Below the pieces are notes generated by a model. The model was not told the origin of the DNA and searched no databases. It saw nothing but the letters and a program-made list of their open reading frames with translations. 64,000 bases of DNA from Fusobacterium sp. JB019 (GTDB lineage Bacteria; Fusobacteriota; Fusobacteriia; Fusobacteriales; Fusobacteriaceae), in the NCBI GenBank assembly GCA_030673965.1, contig JAUTCN010000002.1:62001-126000 (forward strand). Direction: 5' to 3'. Shown piece by piece: positions 16,657 to 25,565 of the stretch (the first letter of the stretch is position 1; every line of letters starts with the position of its first letter). A program made the position numbers and the translations under genes.

Positions 16657-17765
16657 TAATCCTCCTCGGTATATAAATTAACTTGTTTTTCTTTTTTCTT
16701 CATTAAATTTGTATAAATTAATTTTAAAATCGCAAATAAAGGAACCCCTAAGAACATTCCTAAAGTTCCCATAACATTTCCCATAACAATAATAGAAGCT
16801 ATAATCCAAAATGAACTAAGTCCAACACTTTCTCCTAATATTTTAGGGCCAATAACATAACCATCTGCCATTTGAGCTATAAAGATAGCTAAAAAGACAT
16901 AAAAAACTTTGATTGGATCAATTAAGACTACTAAAATAAAAGCAATAGTTCCAGCTACTAAAGATCCAAAATAAGGAATCATATTTCCTACTCCTAGCAT
17001 AACAGCATTGATCGAAGCATAAGGAACATCAAAAATAACCATAACAATATAGGCAATAACTCCTACAGCAACTGAAACAATAGTACGACCTTGTAAATAC
17101 TTTAAAAATATATTTTTACACTGTATTAAGAAAATAAAACCCTTTTCAGATTTTTCTTTATCAAATATTAAGAAAAGAATTTTTTTAATAAAGTCTATAA
17201 AATAAAATTTTTCAAGAATAAAGTACATAGCAATAAATCCTCCAAGTAAAAATATAAAAGTTTCCATAATTAAATCAATTATATTTAAACCAAAGGATAA
17301 TAAAAAATCTTTAATGTTAGATATATTTTTAATGAAAAAATCTTCAATAGTATTTTCTACTTCATTAATATTCATAATTAAAAGATTTTTTTCTTTTAAA
17401 AATGCCAAAAGTCTTTCAAGATAATCTATAAATTTTCTTTGGAACATAGGCATTTGATTAGAAATTTCTTTAAAACTATCAATGATACTAGGTACTATTA
17501 AAAATATTACTCCTATGAATAAGATTACAATAATAAGTACAGAAATAAAAAGAGAAATAGTTTTTGAAAGTTTCAATTTTTTCTCTATAAATTCTACCAT
17601 AGGATCTATAATTATTGCAATAAAAATTGCGTAAATAAAAGGTCTTATGTAATTTATTGTAATTCCAAAAATATTAGTTAAAGATGAAGTATTTTGAAAT
17701 AATGTTTGAACGATTACAATAAAAACTCCAAGTAAAAAAATAGGCATTAATTTTTTTATTTTCAT
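16656..17765 (-). CDS. AI-2E family transporter (YtvI/PerM-like)
   Basis: A membrane protein of about 369 residues with eight or so hydrophobic segments. Typical family features are the hydrophobic N-terminal pair, the long amphipathic middle (SFKEISNQMPMFQRKFIDYL), and the conserved C-terminal GVGNMIPYFGSLVAG and GMFLGVPLFAILKL. Despite the family name, most members are not proven AI-2 exporters, and several are Na+/H+ antiporters. The ATG at 17765 has GGAG twelve bases before it; the ATG four codons earlier touches that site and is less likely. It is third in the psd operon. Confidence 0.9.
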   Translation of the reverse strand: MKIKKLMPIFLLGVFIVIVQTLFQNTSSLTNIFGITINYIRPFIYAIFIAIIIDPMVEFIEKKLKLSKTISLFISVLIIVILFIGVIFLIVPSIIDSFKEISNQMPMFQRKFIDYLERLLAFLKEKNLLIMNINEVENTIEDFFIKNISNIKDFLLSFGLNIIDLIMETFIFLLGGFIAMYFILEKFYFIDFIKKILFLIFDKEKSEKGFIFLIQCKNIFLKYLQGRTIVSVAVGVIAYIVMVIFDVPYASINAVMLGVGNMIPYFGSLVAGTIAFILVVLIDPIKVFYVFLAIFIAQMADGYVIGPKILGESVGLSSFWIIASIIVMGNVMGTLGMFLGVPLFAILKLIYTNLMKKKEKQVNLYTEED

Positions 17766-17795
17766 GTGATGTTTCATCTCCTTTAAAATAAAATT

Positions 17796-18185
17796 TTATC
17801 TAGCAATTCCGTCTAATTCTTCTTCAGATTCTCCTGTTATTTTAAGGAGAAGTTTGTCAGGAATACCAATTATAGTTTGTCCTGATTTAGAAATAAAGCC
17901 TTGTTTAACACATATTTTCAAAGGGGAATTAGAAGAGGTTACTCTAACCTTCATATCTATAAATTCCACATCAACTCCTCCTAAATCTGTGTTGATAAAA
18001 TAAGTCTTTTTATTTTTTTGTAAAGGATAAACATATTTAAGATCATTATTTACATATATTTCTACTTTATTTCCTTTTTTAACTTCTAAAGAAAGAGCAT
18101 AATTAATTCCAAAAGAAAAAATAGAAATAATCAATAAATATATAATTAAATCAAATTTTTTAAAATAGCAAGGTTTTCTTCTCAT
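17796..18185 (-). CDS. NusG domain II-containing protein
   Basis: A 129-residue protein with one N-terminal membrane helix (about residues 12-31). A periplasmic or external NusG domain II-like beta fold follows. The segment VRVTSSNSPLKICVKQGFIS followed by GQTIIGIPDKLLLKI is the hallmark of this family, including the conserved Cys. These small anchored proteins are widespread in anaerobes near thiamine or redox genes, but their role is unknown. GGAG lies before the ATG. It sits nine bases after psd, between psd and the AI-2E transporter. Confidence 0.88.
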   Translation of the reverse strand: MRRKPCYFKKFDLIIYLLIISIFSFGINYALSLEVKKGNKVEIYVNNDLKYVYPLQKNKKTYFINTDLGGVDVEFIDMKVRVTSSNSPLKICVKQGFISKSGQTIIGIPDKLLLKITGESEEELDGIAR

Positions 18186-18194
18186 GAGATTCTC

Positions 18195-19094
18195 CTAAAT
18201 ATTAATTCCTATTTTTTCACCCATTTTAATTTGAGTTTCAAGTCCTTTTTTACTATTTTCTAGGATATCTTCATCAATAATAACTTTATTTTTTTCAATT
18301 AAAAGAATAACTGTAGAACCTCCAAAATAGAAATAACCTTTTTCATCTCCTTTTTTAACTAGAGAATTAGATTTATAAGATTGAACTATTCCTCCAACCA
18401 TAGTAGCTCCAATTTCAGCTATGCAAATATCTCCGAAATTTTTAGATTTTAAGATAGAAAATTCTCTTTTATTTTCACAAAATATTCTAAAATTTTGTCT
18501 TATTGCATGGGGAGAAACAGAAAAATAGTTTCCTTTGATTAATTTGCTAGGTAAAATTTTACCATCACATGGGAAATGATATCTATGATAATCAACAGGA
18601 GCTAGTCTAATTATAAGCATAGTTCCGCTGAAATATTTTTTAGCAAGTTTGTCATCTTTAAAAAATTCACCTAAACTAAATTCATCTCCCTTTAGGAAAA
18701 ATTTAGAACTATCATTTATACGTTCTAAGGCAAAAATTTTACCATCAGAAGGACTAACTAAAGTATTTTTAGAAAAATCAATTTTTCTAGCTTCTGGTTT
18801 TAATTTTCTAATAAAAAAATCATTAAAGGAATTAAATTCATCAACTTGTTTAATAGATTCATTCATGTTTATATTATAATTTTCTACAAACTCTTTTATT
18901 AAATTAACTGATTTCTTTGAGTCCATTTTTTTACCATATAAACTAGACAAAAACTTTCTTTTAACAACTAAGTTTAAAGCTAACTTTCCAAATGGATTGT
19001 AGTATAAAAACTTAAGAAAGTGTTCCCCAGGAACTTCTTCAGTTAATATCTCATCAGTTATTCTGTTTTTGTATTTTATTTTTTCAAATTTCAT
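18195..19094 (-). CDS. psd: Phosphatidylserine decarboxylase proenzyme
   Basis: A 299-residue membrane-associated enzyme converting phosphatidylserine to phosphatidylethanolamine. It self-cleaves at G259-S260 in FGGSTVILL to give a small subunit with an N-terminal pyruvoyl group. The supporting catalytic residues are visible in SPSDGK (D117) and VDYHRYHFP (H170, H173). The length suits the PSD-B group typical of anaerobes. AGGAG precedes the ATG. It is the first gene of a six-gene operon. No pssA is in the window. Confidence 0.96.
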   Translation of the reverse strand: MKFEKIKYKNRITDEILTEEVPGEHFLKFLYYNPFGKLALNLVVKRKFLSSLYGKKMDSKKSVNLIKEFVENYNINMNESIKQVDEFNSFNDFFIRKLKPEARKIDFSKNTLVSPSDGKIFALERINDSSKFFLKGDEFSLGEFFKDDKLAKKYFSGTMLIIRLAPVDYHRYHFPCDGKILPSKLIKGNYFSVSPHAIRQNFRIFCENKREFSILKSKNFGDICIAEIGATMVGGIVQSYKSNSLVKKGDEKGYFYFGGSTVILLIEKNKVIIDEDILENSKKGLETQIKMGEKIGINI

Positions 19095-19170
19095 ACATCA
19101 CTCCTAAATTTAAATTATCTATACTAAATATTATAGCATATTAAAATAATAATTATTTGTTTTTTAATAA

Positions 19171-19208
19171 AAAATAAGGTTCTTTCAACTATTTAAGTTA
19201 AAAGAACC
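19171..19208 (-). terminator. Terminator of the PBP2-to-orphan operon
   Basis: Stem GGTTCTTT/AAAGAACC, extended by AACT/AGTT with a mismatch (19178 to 19208), followed on the minus strand by TTATTTTTTATT. It closes the eight-gene operon running from 27682. Confidence 0.85.
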
Positions 19209-19218
19209 TAAATTCTTT

Positions 19219-19989
19219 TTAAGATAAAGAAAATAAACGAGGTTGACTTGTAGCTTTTGTTCTGGAAAAATCAATAAGATTATAAATATATTTTTCTAAA
19301 CTTTCTTCATTGCATATTTTATATAAATCTTTTTCAAATTCTAGTTCTTTTTCAAGAGACTCGTTATCTTCTATATAACCTTTAATTCTTGTTTTTATTA
19401 GAGCTCTAAACATTGAGTTTATTTCAGTTTCATTATAAATACCTTCTTTTAACCCCTTGTAAATTCCTCTAATTTCTTTTCTTAGTTCTTTTTTTATTTT
19501 AAGAACTAGTTCTAGATATTTTCCATTCTTAATATAACCATATTTTTCTAGAAAATATTCTTCAATACAAATAACTCCCACAACAAAAATATATTTAGCC
19601 CCATTTAAATTGTTTAGAGTATTAAAAAATTCATTTTTACGTAAAGTATCTTTATTATAATAAAGCATATCATGAACTATATTTTCTAAAATATCTTTTA
19701 ATATTCTTAATAAATCAAAATTATTCTCATCATATTTATCCATATGTTCTTTAATATAATTTTTCATTTTATGGGTTTCTCTTTTATCTTTTTTTCCCTT
19801 AAAAATTAAAGATATTCTTTGAACATTAAATTGATTATTAGCATTGATATTATCATCTAAATCTTTTAAAACTATAGGAATAATTTTCCCAATTTTATAA
19901 GTTAAAACCTTAGAAATATCTTCTGTATCAAATTCAGTTATATCGATTTTAGGAATGAAAATATTATATTTTTCAAATGCATTTTTCAT
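19219..19989 (-). CDS. Hypothetical protein (256 residues)
   Basis: I do not recognise a family. The protein is soluble, rich in Lys, Glu, Asn and Ile, and looks mostly helical. There is no signal peptide or membrane segment, only a short hydrophobic patch GAKYIFVVGVICIEEYF near the middle. A mid-protein stretch KDILENIVHDMLYYNKD and the C-terminal FSRTKATSQPRLFSLS show no motif I can name. The ATG at 19989 has AAAGGAAAG upstream; six extra codons are possible. It is the last gene of the operon, directly after the MBL hydrolase. Confidence 0.75.
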   Translation of the reverse strand: MKNAFEKYNIFIPKIDITEFDTEDISKVLTYKIGKIIPIVLKDLDDNINANNQFNVQRISLIFKGKKDKRETHKMKNYIKEHMDKYDENNFDLLRILKDILENIVHDMLYYNKDTLRKNEFFNTLNNLNGAKYIFVVGVICIEEYFLEKYGYIKNGKYLELVLKIKKELRKEIRGIYKGLKEGIYNETEINSMFRALIKTRIKGYIEDNESLEKELEFEKDLYKICNEESLEKYIYNLIDFSRTKATSQPRLFSLS

Positions 19990-19999
19990 ATTCTTTCCT

Positions 20000-20833
20000 T
20001 TAATCAAAAATAAGTTTATTTCCTGTGTTATTAGAAATATAATTTAAATTTTGTTTTTTTAACTCATTTATAAAATCATTTCCAGTGCAGTGGGAAGTTC
20101 CTAAAAATTGGATATTATTTTCTTTAATATATTCAATGGTTTTATCTATTCTTTCTTGATTTGCCCTAGATAAATGAAGACCTCCAACAATTCCATAGAT
20201 TTTTTTATGAGTTTCTTTTTTTATTTTCTCAACAATATTAGCAATACCAATATGAGAGCAACCACAAACTATTAGATATCCTTTAGGAGTATCTATACCT
20301 ATAACAACTTCATCTTCCATAGGATCTACTCTATTAATACCGTTATCCTTTAAAATATATCTACTATTATCAGGTTCAAATGATGTAACGTTTTTAAAAT
20401 TTGTAAATAATGTTATTCTTTTAGAAAGTTTAAGAGTATCTTTTGATAATTTGATAATATTTACATTTTTATTTAGTAGATATTTTTCATCAAAATCATT
20501 TCCTATAAAAGTTTCAACATTATCAACAGTTTTATATTTTTTATTAAAAAAGTTAGGATTAATATAAAGGTTAAAATCTGGATTAACTTTTTCAATTAAT
20601 GATTTAACTCCACCAGTATGGTCAAAATGGCTATGACTTAAAACTAAATGTTTAAGATTTTTTAAATCAATATTTAAATTTTTAGCATTTTTTAAAAATA
20701 ATCCAGTCTTTCCTGTATCTAAAAGTAACTTAATTTCTTCATCTTCAATGTATAAAGATAATCCAAATTCATTTTCAAGATCAGAATTTATCATTTTATC
20801 ATTTTCTATCATTGTAGTTATTGCTATGCTCAT
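20000..20833 (-). CDS. Metallo-beta-lactamase-fold hydrolase
   Basis: A 277-residue protein with the metal motif HSHFDH (H67, H69, D71, H72), followed by CGCSHIGIANIV and GGLHLSRA, the pattern of a group annotated as dihydropterin-PRPP (RFA-P) synthase-like. The N-terminal LSLYIEDEEIKLLLDTGKTG is typical. Two divalent metals, usually Zn or Fe, are expected. The start at 20833 has AGGTG upstream; an upstream ATG eight codons away would overlap the previous gene. The true substrate is unknown, and the methanopterin-type name should not be taken literally. Confidence 0.88.
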   Translation of the reverse strand: MSIAITTMIENDKMINSDLENEFGLSLYIEDEEIKLLLDTGKTGLFLKNAKNLNIDLKNLKHLVLSHSHFDHTGGVKSLIEKVNPDFNLYINPNFFNKKYKTVDNVETFIGNDFDEKYLLNKNVNIIKLSKDTLKLSKRITLFTNFKNVTSFEPDNSRYILKDNGINRVDPMEDEVVIGIDTPKGYLIVCGCSHIGIANIVEKIKKETHKKIYGIVGGLHLSRANQERIDKTIEYIKENNIQFLGTSHCTGNDFINELKKQNLNYISNNTGNKLIFD

Positions 20834-20843
20834 AGTCACCTCT

Positions 20844-21338
20844 TTATTTGTTTTCAATTAAAAATCTATTGCCTAATTTTGATTTTAAAAGATTTAAAAA
20901 TTTAACTTTTTTATTCATCATTAGTGGAATGATAATTTGTTTTTTATCCTTTGTAATAACATCTAAAGTTGTTTGTAATTTTCTTTTTTTTCCTAAAGCT
21001 TGTTCTTTTAAAGTACAAGTTTTAACATTTGAAAAAGAAAGGTTAATACCTTTGCTAATTAATAAATTTTTATCAAAGTCTAAAGTTATTTTATAGCTAA
21101 GGTACATTCTAATATGTCTAAATCCTATAAATAGTAAAACAATCCCTAAAACTAAATCCTTTGTTAAGGACTCCTTGCCTAAAGTAGATATATATATTTG
21201 CATGATTCCTATAACAAAGAAAGGAATTCCAGTTCCTAACCAGATTAAGCTTTTATTAAGTTCTAAGGAAAATTTTTCTTTTCCCACAGCCTCAATATTA
21301 CCATCTACTTTTTTTATTAGTTCTTCATAGAATAGCAT
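20844..21338 (-). CDS. Hypothetical membrane protein, PH-like domain
   Basis: A 164-residue protein with two close membrane helices (about residues 31-51 and 61-78). A C-terminal soluble beta-rich part follows (ITLDFDKNLLISKGINLSFSNV, then TLDVITKDKKQIIIPLMM) that resembles a bacterial PH-like domain. AGGAGGAAG lies before the ATG. It is between glpX and the MBL hydrolase and separated from both by only 10 to 20 bases. Function unknown; the PH-like assignment is by pattern only. Confidence 0.75.
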   Translation of the reverse strand: MLFYEELIKKVDGNIEAVGKEKFSLELNKSLIWLGTGIPFFVIGIMQIYISTLGKESLTKDLVLGIVLLFIGFRHIRMYLSYKITLDFDKNLLISKGINLSFSNVKTCTLKEQALGKKRKLQTTLDVITKDKKQIIIPLMMNKKVKFLNLLKSKLGNRFLIENK

Positions 21339-21357
21339 ATAACTTCCTCCTAAAAAT

Positions 21358-22404
21358 TTATTTTATAATTTCATCTAAATGTGAATCTTTAAAATCAAGG
21401 TTATGAATAGAGTTAATATATCTTATAGTTTTACTACTTCCTCTAACTAATAAAGTTTGAGTTCTAGCTATGTTTCCTTTTCTTTTTACTCCAGTTATTA
21501 AATCTCCATCAGTAATTCCAGTTCCTGAGAAAACGATTTCATCTGTACTTACAAGTTCTTCTAAAGTTAATTTTTTGTTAACTTCAACTCCAGCTTCAAT
21601 ACATCTTCTATTTTCATCTTCAGATATTTTATCATTCTTGTCATCAGAACCTTTAACATCACTTCTAAGAACAAGCTTAGCTTGCATATCTCCACCTAAA
21701 GCTCTTATAACTCCAGCAGAAACTACACCTTCAGGAGCTCCTCCAATACCGTACATCATGTCAACATCAGAGTCAACCATACAAGTTAAAATAGAAGTTG
21801 CAACATCTCCATCAGGGAAAACATACATTTTTGCACCTAAGTCTCTAATTCTTTCTATAACTTTTTTATGTCTAGGTTTTTCTAAAACGGCAACCATTAA
21901 ATCTTCTACATTTTTTCCAAGAGCTTTTGCTACGTTTCTAATATTATTTTCTAAAGAATCGTCGATATCAATACATCCCTTTGCTTCAGGACCAACAACA
22001 ATTTTTTCCATATACATATCAGGAGCTTTTAAGAAATGTCCTTTTTTAGCAGCTGCAAGTACAACTATTGCATTAGGTTGACCTTGAGCTGTCATTCTAG
22101 TTCCTTCGATTGGATCAACAGCAATATCAACTGGCTCTAAATCTTCCTCTCTAAAATCTTCAATTTTTTTAGAATTATATTTTAAACCTACTTTTTCACC
22201 AATGTATAACATAGGAGCTTCATCAATTTCTCCTTCTCCTATAACTATTTCACCATCGATTTTAACTCTGTTTAAAACATTTCTCATAGCTTGAACAGCT
22301 GCATCATCAGCTAAGTTTTTATCTCCTCTTCCTACCCATTTTTGAGCGGCTAAAGCTGCTGCCTCTGTTACTCTAGCAAAATCTAGTGCTAAATCTCTCT
22401 TCAT
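21358..22404 (-). CDS. glpX: Class II fructose-1,6-bisphosphatase
   Basis: A 348-residue Li-sensitive-type phosphatase that removes the 1-phosphate of fructose-1,6-bisphosphate in gluconeogenesis. It begins MKRDLALDFARVTEAAALAA and carries GEGEIDEAPMLYIGE and VDPIEGTRMTAQGQPNA, which hold the metal-binding Asp/Glu residues. It also has the conserved YGIGGAPEGV and GVKRKGNIARTQTLLVR. GGAGG lies before the ATG. It lies inside a cell-wall and replication operon, which says nothing about its function. Confidence 0.96.
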   Translation of the reverse strand: MKRDLALDFARVTEAAALAAQKWVGRGDKNLADDAAVQAMRNVLNRVKIDGEIVIGEGEIDEAPMLYIGEKVGLKYNSKKIEDFREEDLEPVDIAVDPIEGTRMTAQGQPNAIVVLAAAKKGHFLKAPDMYMEKIVVGPEAKGCIDIDDSLENNIRNVAKALGKNVEDLMVAVLEKPRHKKVIERIRDLGAKMYVFPDGDVATSILTCMVDSDVDMMYGIGGAPEGVVSAGVIRALGGDMQAKLVLRSDVKGSDDKNDKISEDENRRCIEAGVEVNKKLTLEELVSTDEIVFSGTGITDGDLITGVKRKGNIARTQTLLVRGSSKTIRYINSIHNLDFKDSHLDEIIK

Positions 22405-22424
22405 TAATTTATATCCTCCTTGAA

Positions 22425-22700
22425 TTATTTAATAACTTTATAAATTTTTTCTCCTGGTTTAACCATTTTAAGATAATTTCTAGCTATTTCTTCTTTATAA
22501 TATTCTTTTTTTAAATTTTTTGTTTTCTCTTTATATGTGTTGATAGATTCTAAAATATCTTTTTTTTGTTTTTTTAAATTAGATAAATTAACGCTTAATT
22601 TACTTGTTTTTATAAAGCTTCTATGTATTTTTGGGAAAAAACTTGAATTTATTGTTAGTACCATCAATATAATTAAAACTTTACCATAACCATTTTTCAT
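22425..22700 (-). CDS. Septum formation initiator (FtsB/DivIC-like)
   Basis: A 91-residue protein: an N-terminal membrane helix (about residues 7-24), a central coiled coil rich in Lys/Leu (NLSNLKKQKKDILESIN), and the C-terminal signature KEEIARNYLKMVKPGEKIYKV. This layout is that of FtsB/DivIC, the bitopic divisome proteins that activate FtsWI. It lies between def and glpX. AAAGGATG precedes the ATG. PBP2-type transpeptidase encoded at the head of the same operon is a natural functional partner. Confidence 0.85.
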   Translation of the reverse strand: MKNGYGKVLIILMVLTINSSFFPKIHRSFIKTSKLSVNLSNLKKQKKDILESINTYKEKTKNLKKEYYKEEIARNYLKMVKPGEKIYKVIK

Positions 22701-22721
22701 AAATTAACATCCTTTAAATAA

Positions 22722-23228
22722 TTATTTTTTATTTTTTAATCTAGCTTTTTTTAGAAGTTGTAATTTTTTTGATATCATTCTTCTGCTTAGAGGAGAAATT
22801 CTATCAACAAATAAAACACCATTTAAATGGTCATTTTCATGTTGGAAAGCTTTAGCTAAGAAACCTTCCATTTCTTCTTCTATAGTATCTCCATTTTCAT
22901 TTAAATACTTAACTTTAATTTTGTCAGCTCTTTTAACTTTTTTATAAATACCAGGAACACTTAAACATCCTTCATCAGAATCATTACATTCTTCTGACAT
23001 TTCAAGAATTTCAGGATTAATAATTTTTCTAGGACCATCTCCAATATCAATTACAAATAATTGTTTGTTGATTCCAATTTGAGGTGCAGCAAGACCAACA
23101 CCATTAGTTTTATACATAGTTTCAAGCATGTCATCTAATAATTGTTTTATATTGTCATCAATATCCACGATTAATTGGTTTACATCACTTAGGCATGGAT
23201 CGCCATAAGTTCTAATTTCATATATCAC
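22722..23228 (-). CDS. def: Peptide deformylase
   Basis: A 168-residue metalloenzyme that removes the formyl group from nascent proteins. All three motifs are present: GVGLAAPQIG (residues 44-53), EGCLSVPG with metal ligand C88, and QHENDHLNG with H130, E131 and H134. The start is GTG at 23228, with AAGGAG nine bases upstream. It follows priA by 18 bases. The priA-def order (usually with fmt) is common in bacteria; fmt is not seen here. Confidence 0.97.
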   Translation of the reverse strand: MIYEIRTYGDPCLSDVNQLIVDIDDNIKQLLDDMLETMYKTNGVGLAAPQIGINKQLFVIDIGDGPRKIINPEILEMSEECNDSDEGCLSVPGIYKKVKRADKIKVKYLNENGDTIEEEMEGFLAKAFQHENDHLNGVLFVDRISPLSRRMISKKLQLLKKARLKNKK

Positions 23229-23246
23229 TTTTTAACACTCCTTTTA

Positions 23247-25565
23247 TTATATAAGATTGATAGGGTCAACATCGATAATTATTCTGCAATTTTTAGAATC
23301 AAAATCATTAAGAATAATTTTAAGTTCATTTTTAAAACGAGTAATATTTGGTTTACTACCCTTTATAAAAATATTTTGTCTGTACCTATCTTTGACTTTA
23401 TAAACTAAGCTTTTGTTTGGACCAAAAACTTCCACATAGTTTCTAAAGATTTTGTTACACAAATTTTTAGAAACTTCATTTAAAATATTTTCATCTTTAG
23501 AGGATATTCCAATATTCAAAATTTTAGAGAAAGGAGGATATTCAAGTAGTTCTCTACTTTCAATTTCTTCTTTATAAAATCCTTCATAGTCATTATTTTT
23601 TATTTTTTCCATAACATAATTTTCTGGTTGATAAGTTTGAATAATAACTTTACCTTTTTTATTTCCTCTTCCAGCTCTTCCAGCTACCTGAGTTATAAGT
23701 TGATAAGTTTTTTCAGTAGCTCTAAAATCAGGAAAGCTTAAGATTACATCAGAATTTATTACTCCTACTAAAGTTACATTAGGAAAATGTAGCCCCTTAG
23801 CAATCATCTGCGTACCTATCATTATATCATATTTTTTGTCTAAAAAATCAAAATAAGTTTTTTTATAGAAATTTTTTTCTTTAGCGCTTTCAGAATCAAC
23901 TCTTATCATGGGAACAGAAAAATATTCTTTTAATTTTTCTTCAACTTGTTCAGTTCCTTTTCCTCCTAAAGTCAAGTTTTTACTGCCGCAATTACTACAA
24001 ATTCCATTAAATGTTTTTTCTCTACCACAGTAATTACATTTTAATTTTTTAGTAGTGCTGTAGTAACTTAATTTTATAGAACAATGTTCACATTCTTCAA
24101 TATGACCACACTCTTTGCATTGTATCATAGTAGAATAACCTTTTCTATTTAGAAGCAAGATAACTTGTTCTCCTCTTAATATAGTTTCTCTTATATTTTT
24201 TAATAATGCTTTACTGAAAAAATTATCAGTTTCTTCCTTCATATCTACTATTTCAATTTCAGGAAGAAAGGCATTATTAAATCTTTTTTCTAAAGAGATA
24301 AGTTTGAAATTTTTTATTTGGGAATAAAAATAATTTTCAATTGAAGGAGTTGCAGATCCTAAAACAACTTTACATTTTTCTATAAATCCTCTTCTTAGAG
24401 CAACTAATTTAGCATTATATCTAGGATTAGTATCTTGCTTATAGCTAGCTTCATGTTCTTCATCGATTATTATATATTTTAGATTTTTAACTGGAGCAAA
24501 GATAGCAGAACGAACACCTAAAACGATTTTTTTATCTCCACTATTTATAGAAAGCCATTCTTCTTCTCTTTCTTTATTAGTCATTTTACTATGTAAAATA
24601 GCAATTCCCTCTTTAAATTCTTTTTTAAATCTGCTTACCATTTGAGGAGTAAGAGATATTTCAGGAACTAAAAATATACTACCATAGCCTTTTTTTAAGG
24701 CTTCTCTAATTAGTTTAATATATATTTCTGTTTTCCCACTTCCAGTAATTCCTTTTATTAGATAATATAAATCCTTTGAACTAGCAATTTCATTATAAGC
24801 TTTTTCTTGTTCTTCATTTAAAGTTATGTTCTCAACAATTTCTTGCTTTTCAGTTTCATGTTCTGTTAAAGATCTTGATTTTATAATTTTTAAAAGTTCA
24901 ATATTTTTTTCTTTAATAGCTTTATCAATTTCTTTTTTTGTAAATTTATCTTCTAAATGTTTTTTAGAAATTTTTAATTTTTCCGAAAAATAAGATTTCA
25001 TTTTATTAAAAATTATAATTTCATCAGAATTTAAATTTAAAGGAATAATATCTTTTTTAAAATTAAAAGATAAAGTATTTTTATTAGTTTTTATTAAGAG
25101 ATTTTTTTCTAAAAAGGAATTAATTTCCTGGTTACTAAAATATTTTCTTAAAGTTGCTTTTGTAACTTTTTCTTTAGTATGGAAATAGTTAGTAATATTA
25201 TTTTCTAATTTCATATTAGAAGTGTTATTATCTAAAAGTTTATAAAATTCATGATATTGGATTTTAATATTTCCAGGTAAAGCAGCTAGAAAAACTTGTT
25301 GAAAAGAACACATATAATAGTCTTTAATCCATAAAAGTAATTCAATATATTTTTTATCAAAAGAAATTTCGTTTTCTAATTTTCTTTTGATTGGGAGAAT
25401 TTTAAAAGAAAAATTGGTTTCACTTTCTTCTTTAATAATAATAGCTCCTCTTTCTCTATTTCTAAAATTTACAGCAACTCTATCTCCTATTTTAAATTGA
25501 TCTTGTTCATCAGCGTAGGTAAAAAAATCATTAGTATTATCTACATATAATTTAAAATACTTCAT
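23247..25565 (-). CDS. priA: Primosomal protein N' (replication restart helicase PriA)
   Basis: A 772-residue superfamily 2 helicase that reloads the replisome at stalled forks. An N-terminal 3' DNA-binding domain (residues 1-100) is followed by a winged-helix region. Walker A is GITGSGKT at 272-279, Walker B DEEH at 368-371 and motif III GSATPS. Eight cysteines of the zinc-binding insert lie between about 480 and 525 (CKECGHIEECEHC and CNYCGREKTFNGICSNCG). GTQMIAKGLHFPNV and QVAGRAGRG are helicase motifs V and VI. The ATG overlaps the stop of the upstream PBP gene (ATGA). Confidence 0.97.
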   Translation of the reverse strand: MKYFKLYVDNTNDFFTYADEQDQFKIGDRVAVNFRNRERGAIIIKEESETNFSFKILPIKRKLENEISFDKKYIELLLWIKDYYMCSFQQVFLAALPGNIKIQYHEFYKLLDNNTSNMKLENNITNYFHTKEKVTKATLRKYFSNQEINSFLEKNLLIKTNKNTLSFNFKKDIIPLNLNSDEIIIFNKMKSYFSEKLKISKKHLEDKFTKKEIDKAIKEKNIELLKIIKSRSLTEHETEKQEIVENITLNEEQEKAYNEIASSKDLYYLIKGITGSGKTEIYIKLIREALKKGYGSIFLVPEISLTPQMVSRFKKEFKEGIAILHSKMTNKEREEEWLSINSGDKKIVLGVRSAIFAPVKNLKYIIIDEEHEASYKQDTNPRYNAKLVALRRGFIEKCKVVLGSATPSIENYFYSQIKNFKLISLEKRFNNAFLPEIEIVDMKEETDNFFSKALLKNIRETILRGEQVILLLNRKGYSTMIQCKECGHIEECEHCSIKLSYYSTTKKLKCNYCGREKTFNGICSNCGSKNLTLGGKGTEQVEEKLKEYFSVPMIRVDSESAKEKNFYKKTYFDFLDKKYDIMIGTQMIAKGLHFPNVTLVGVINSDVILSFPDFRATEKTYQLITQVAGRAGRGNKKGKVIIQTYQPENYVMEKIKNNDYEGFYKEEIESRELLEYPPFSKILNIGISSKDENILNEVSKNLCNKIFRNYVEVFGPNKSLVYKVKDRYRQNIFIKGSKPNITRFKNELKIILNDFDSKNCRIIIDVDPINLI

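Noticed and set aside
21470-22081. 203-codon open frame opposite glpX
   Set aside because: Antisense to a well-supported gene, Ser/Thr/Pro-rich low-complexity product, no ribosome site.
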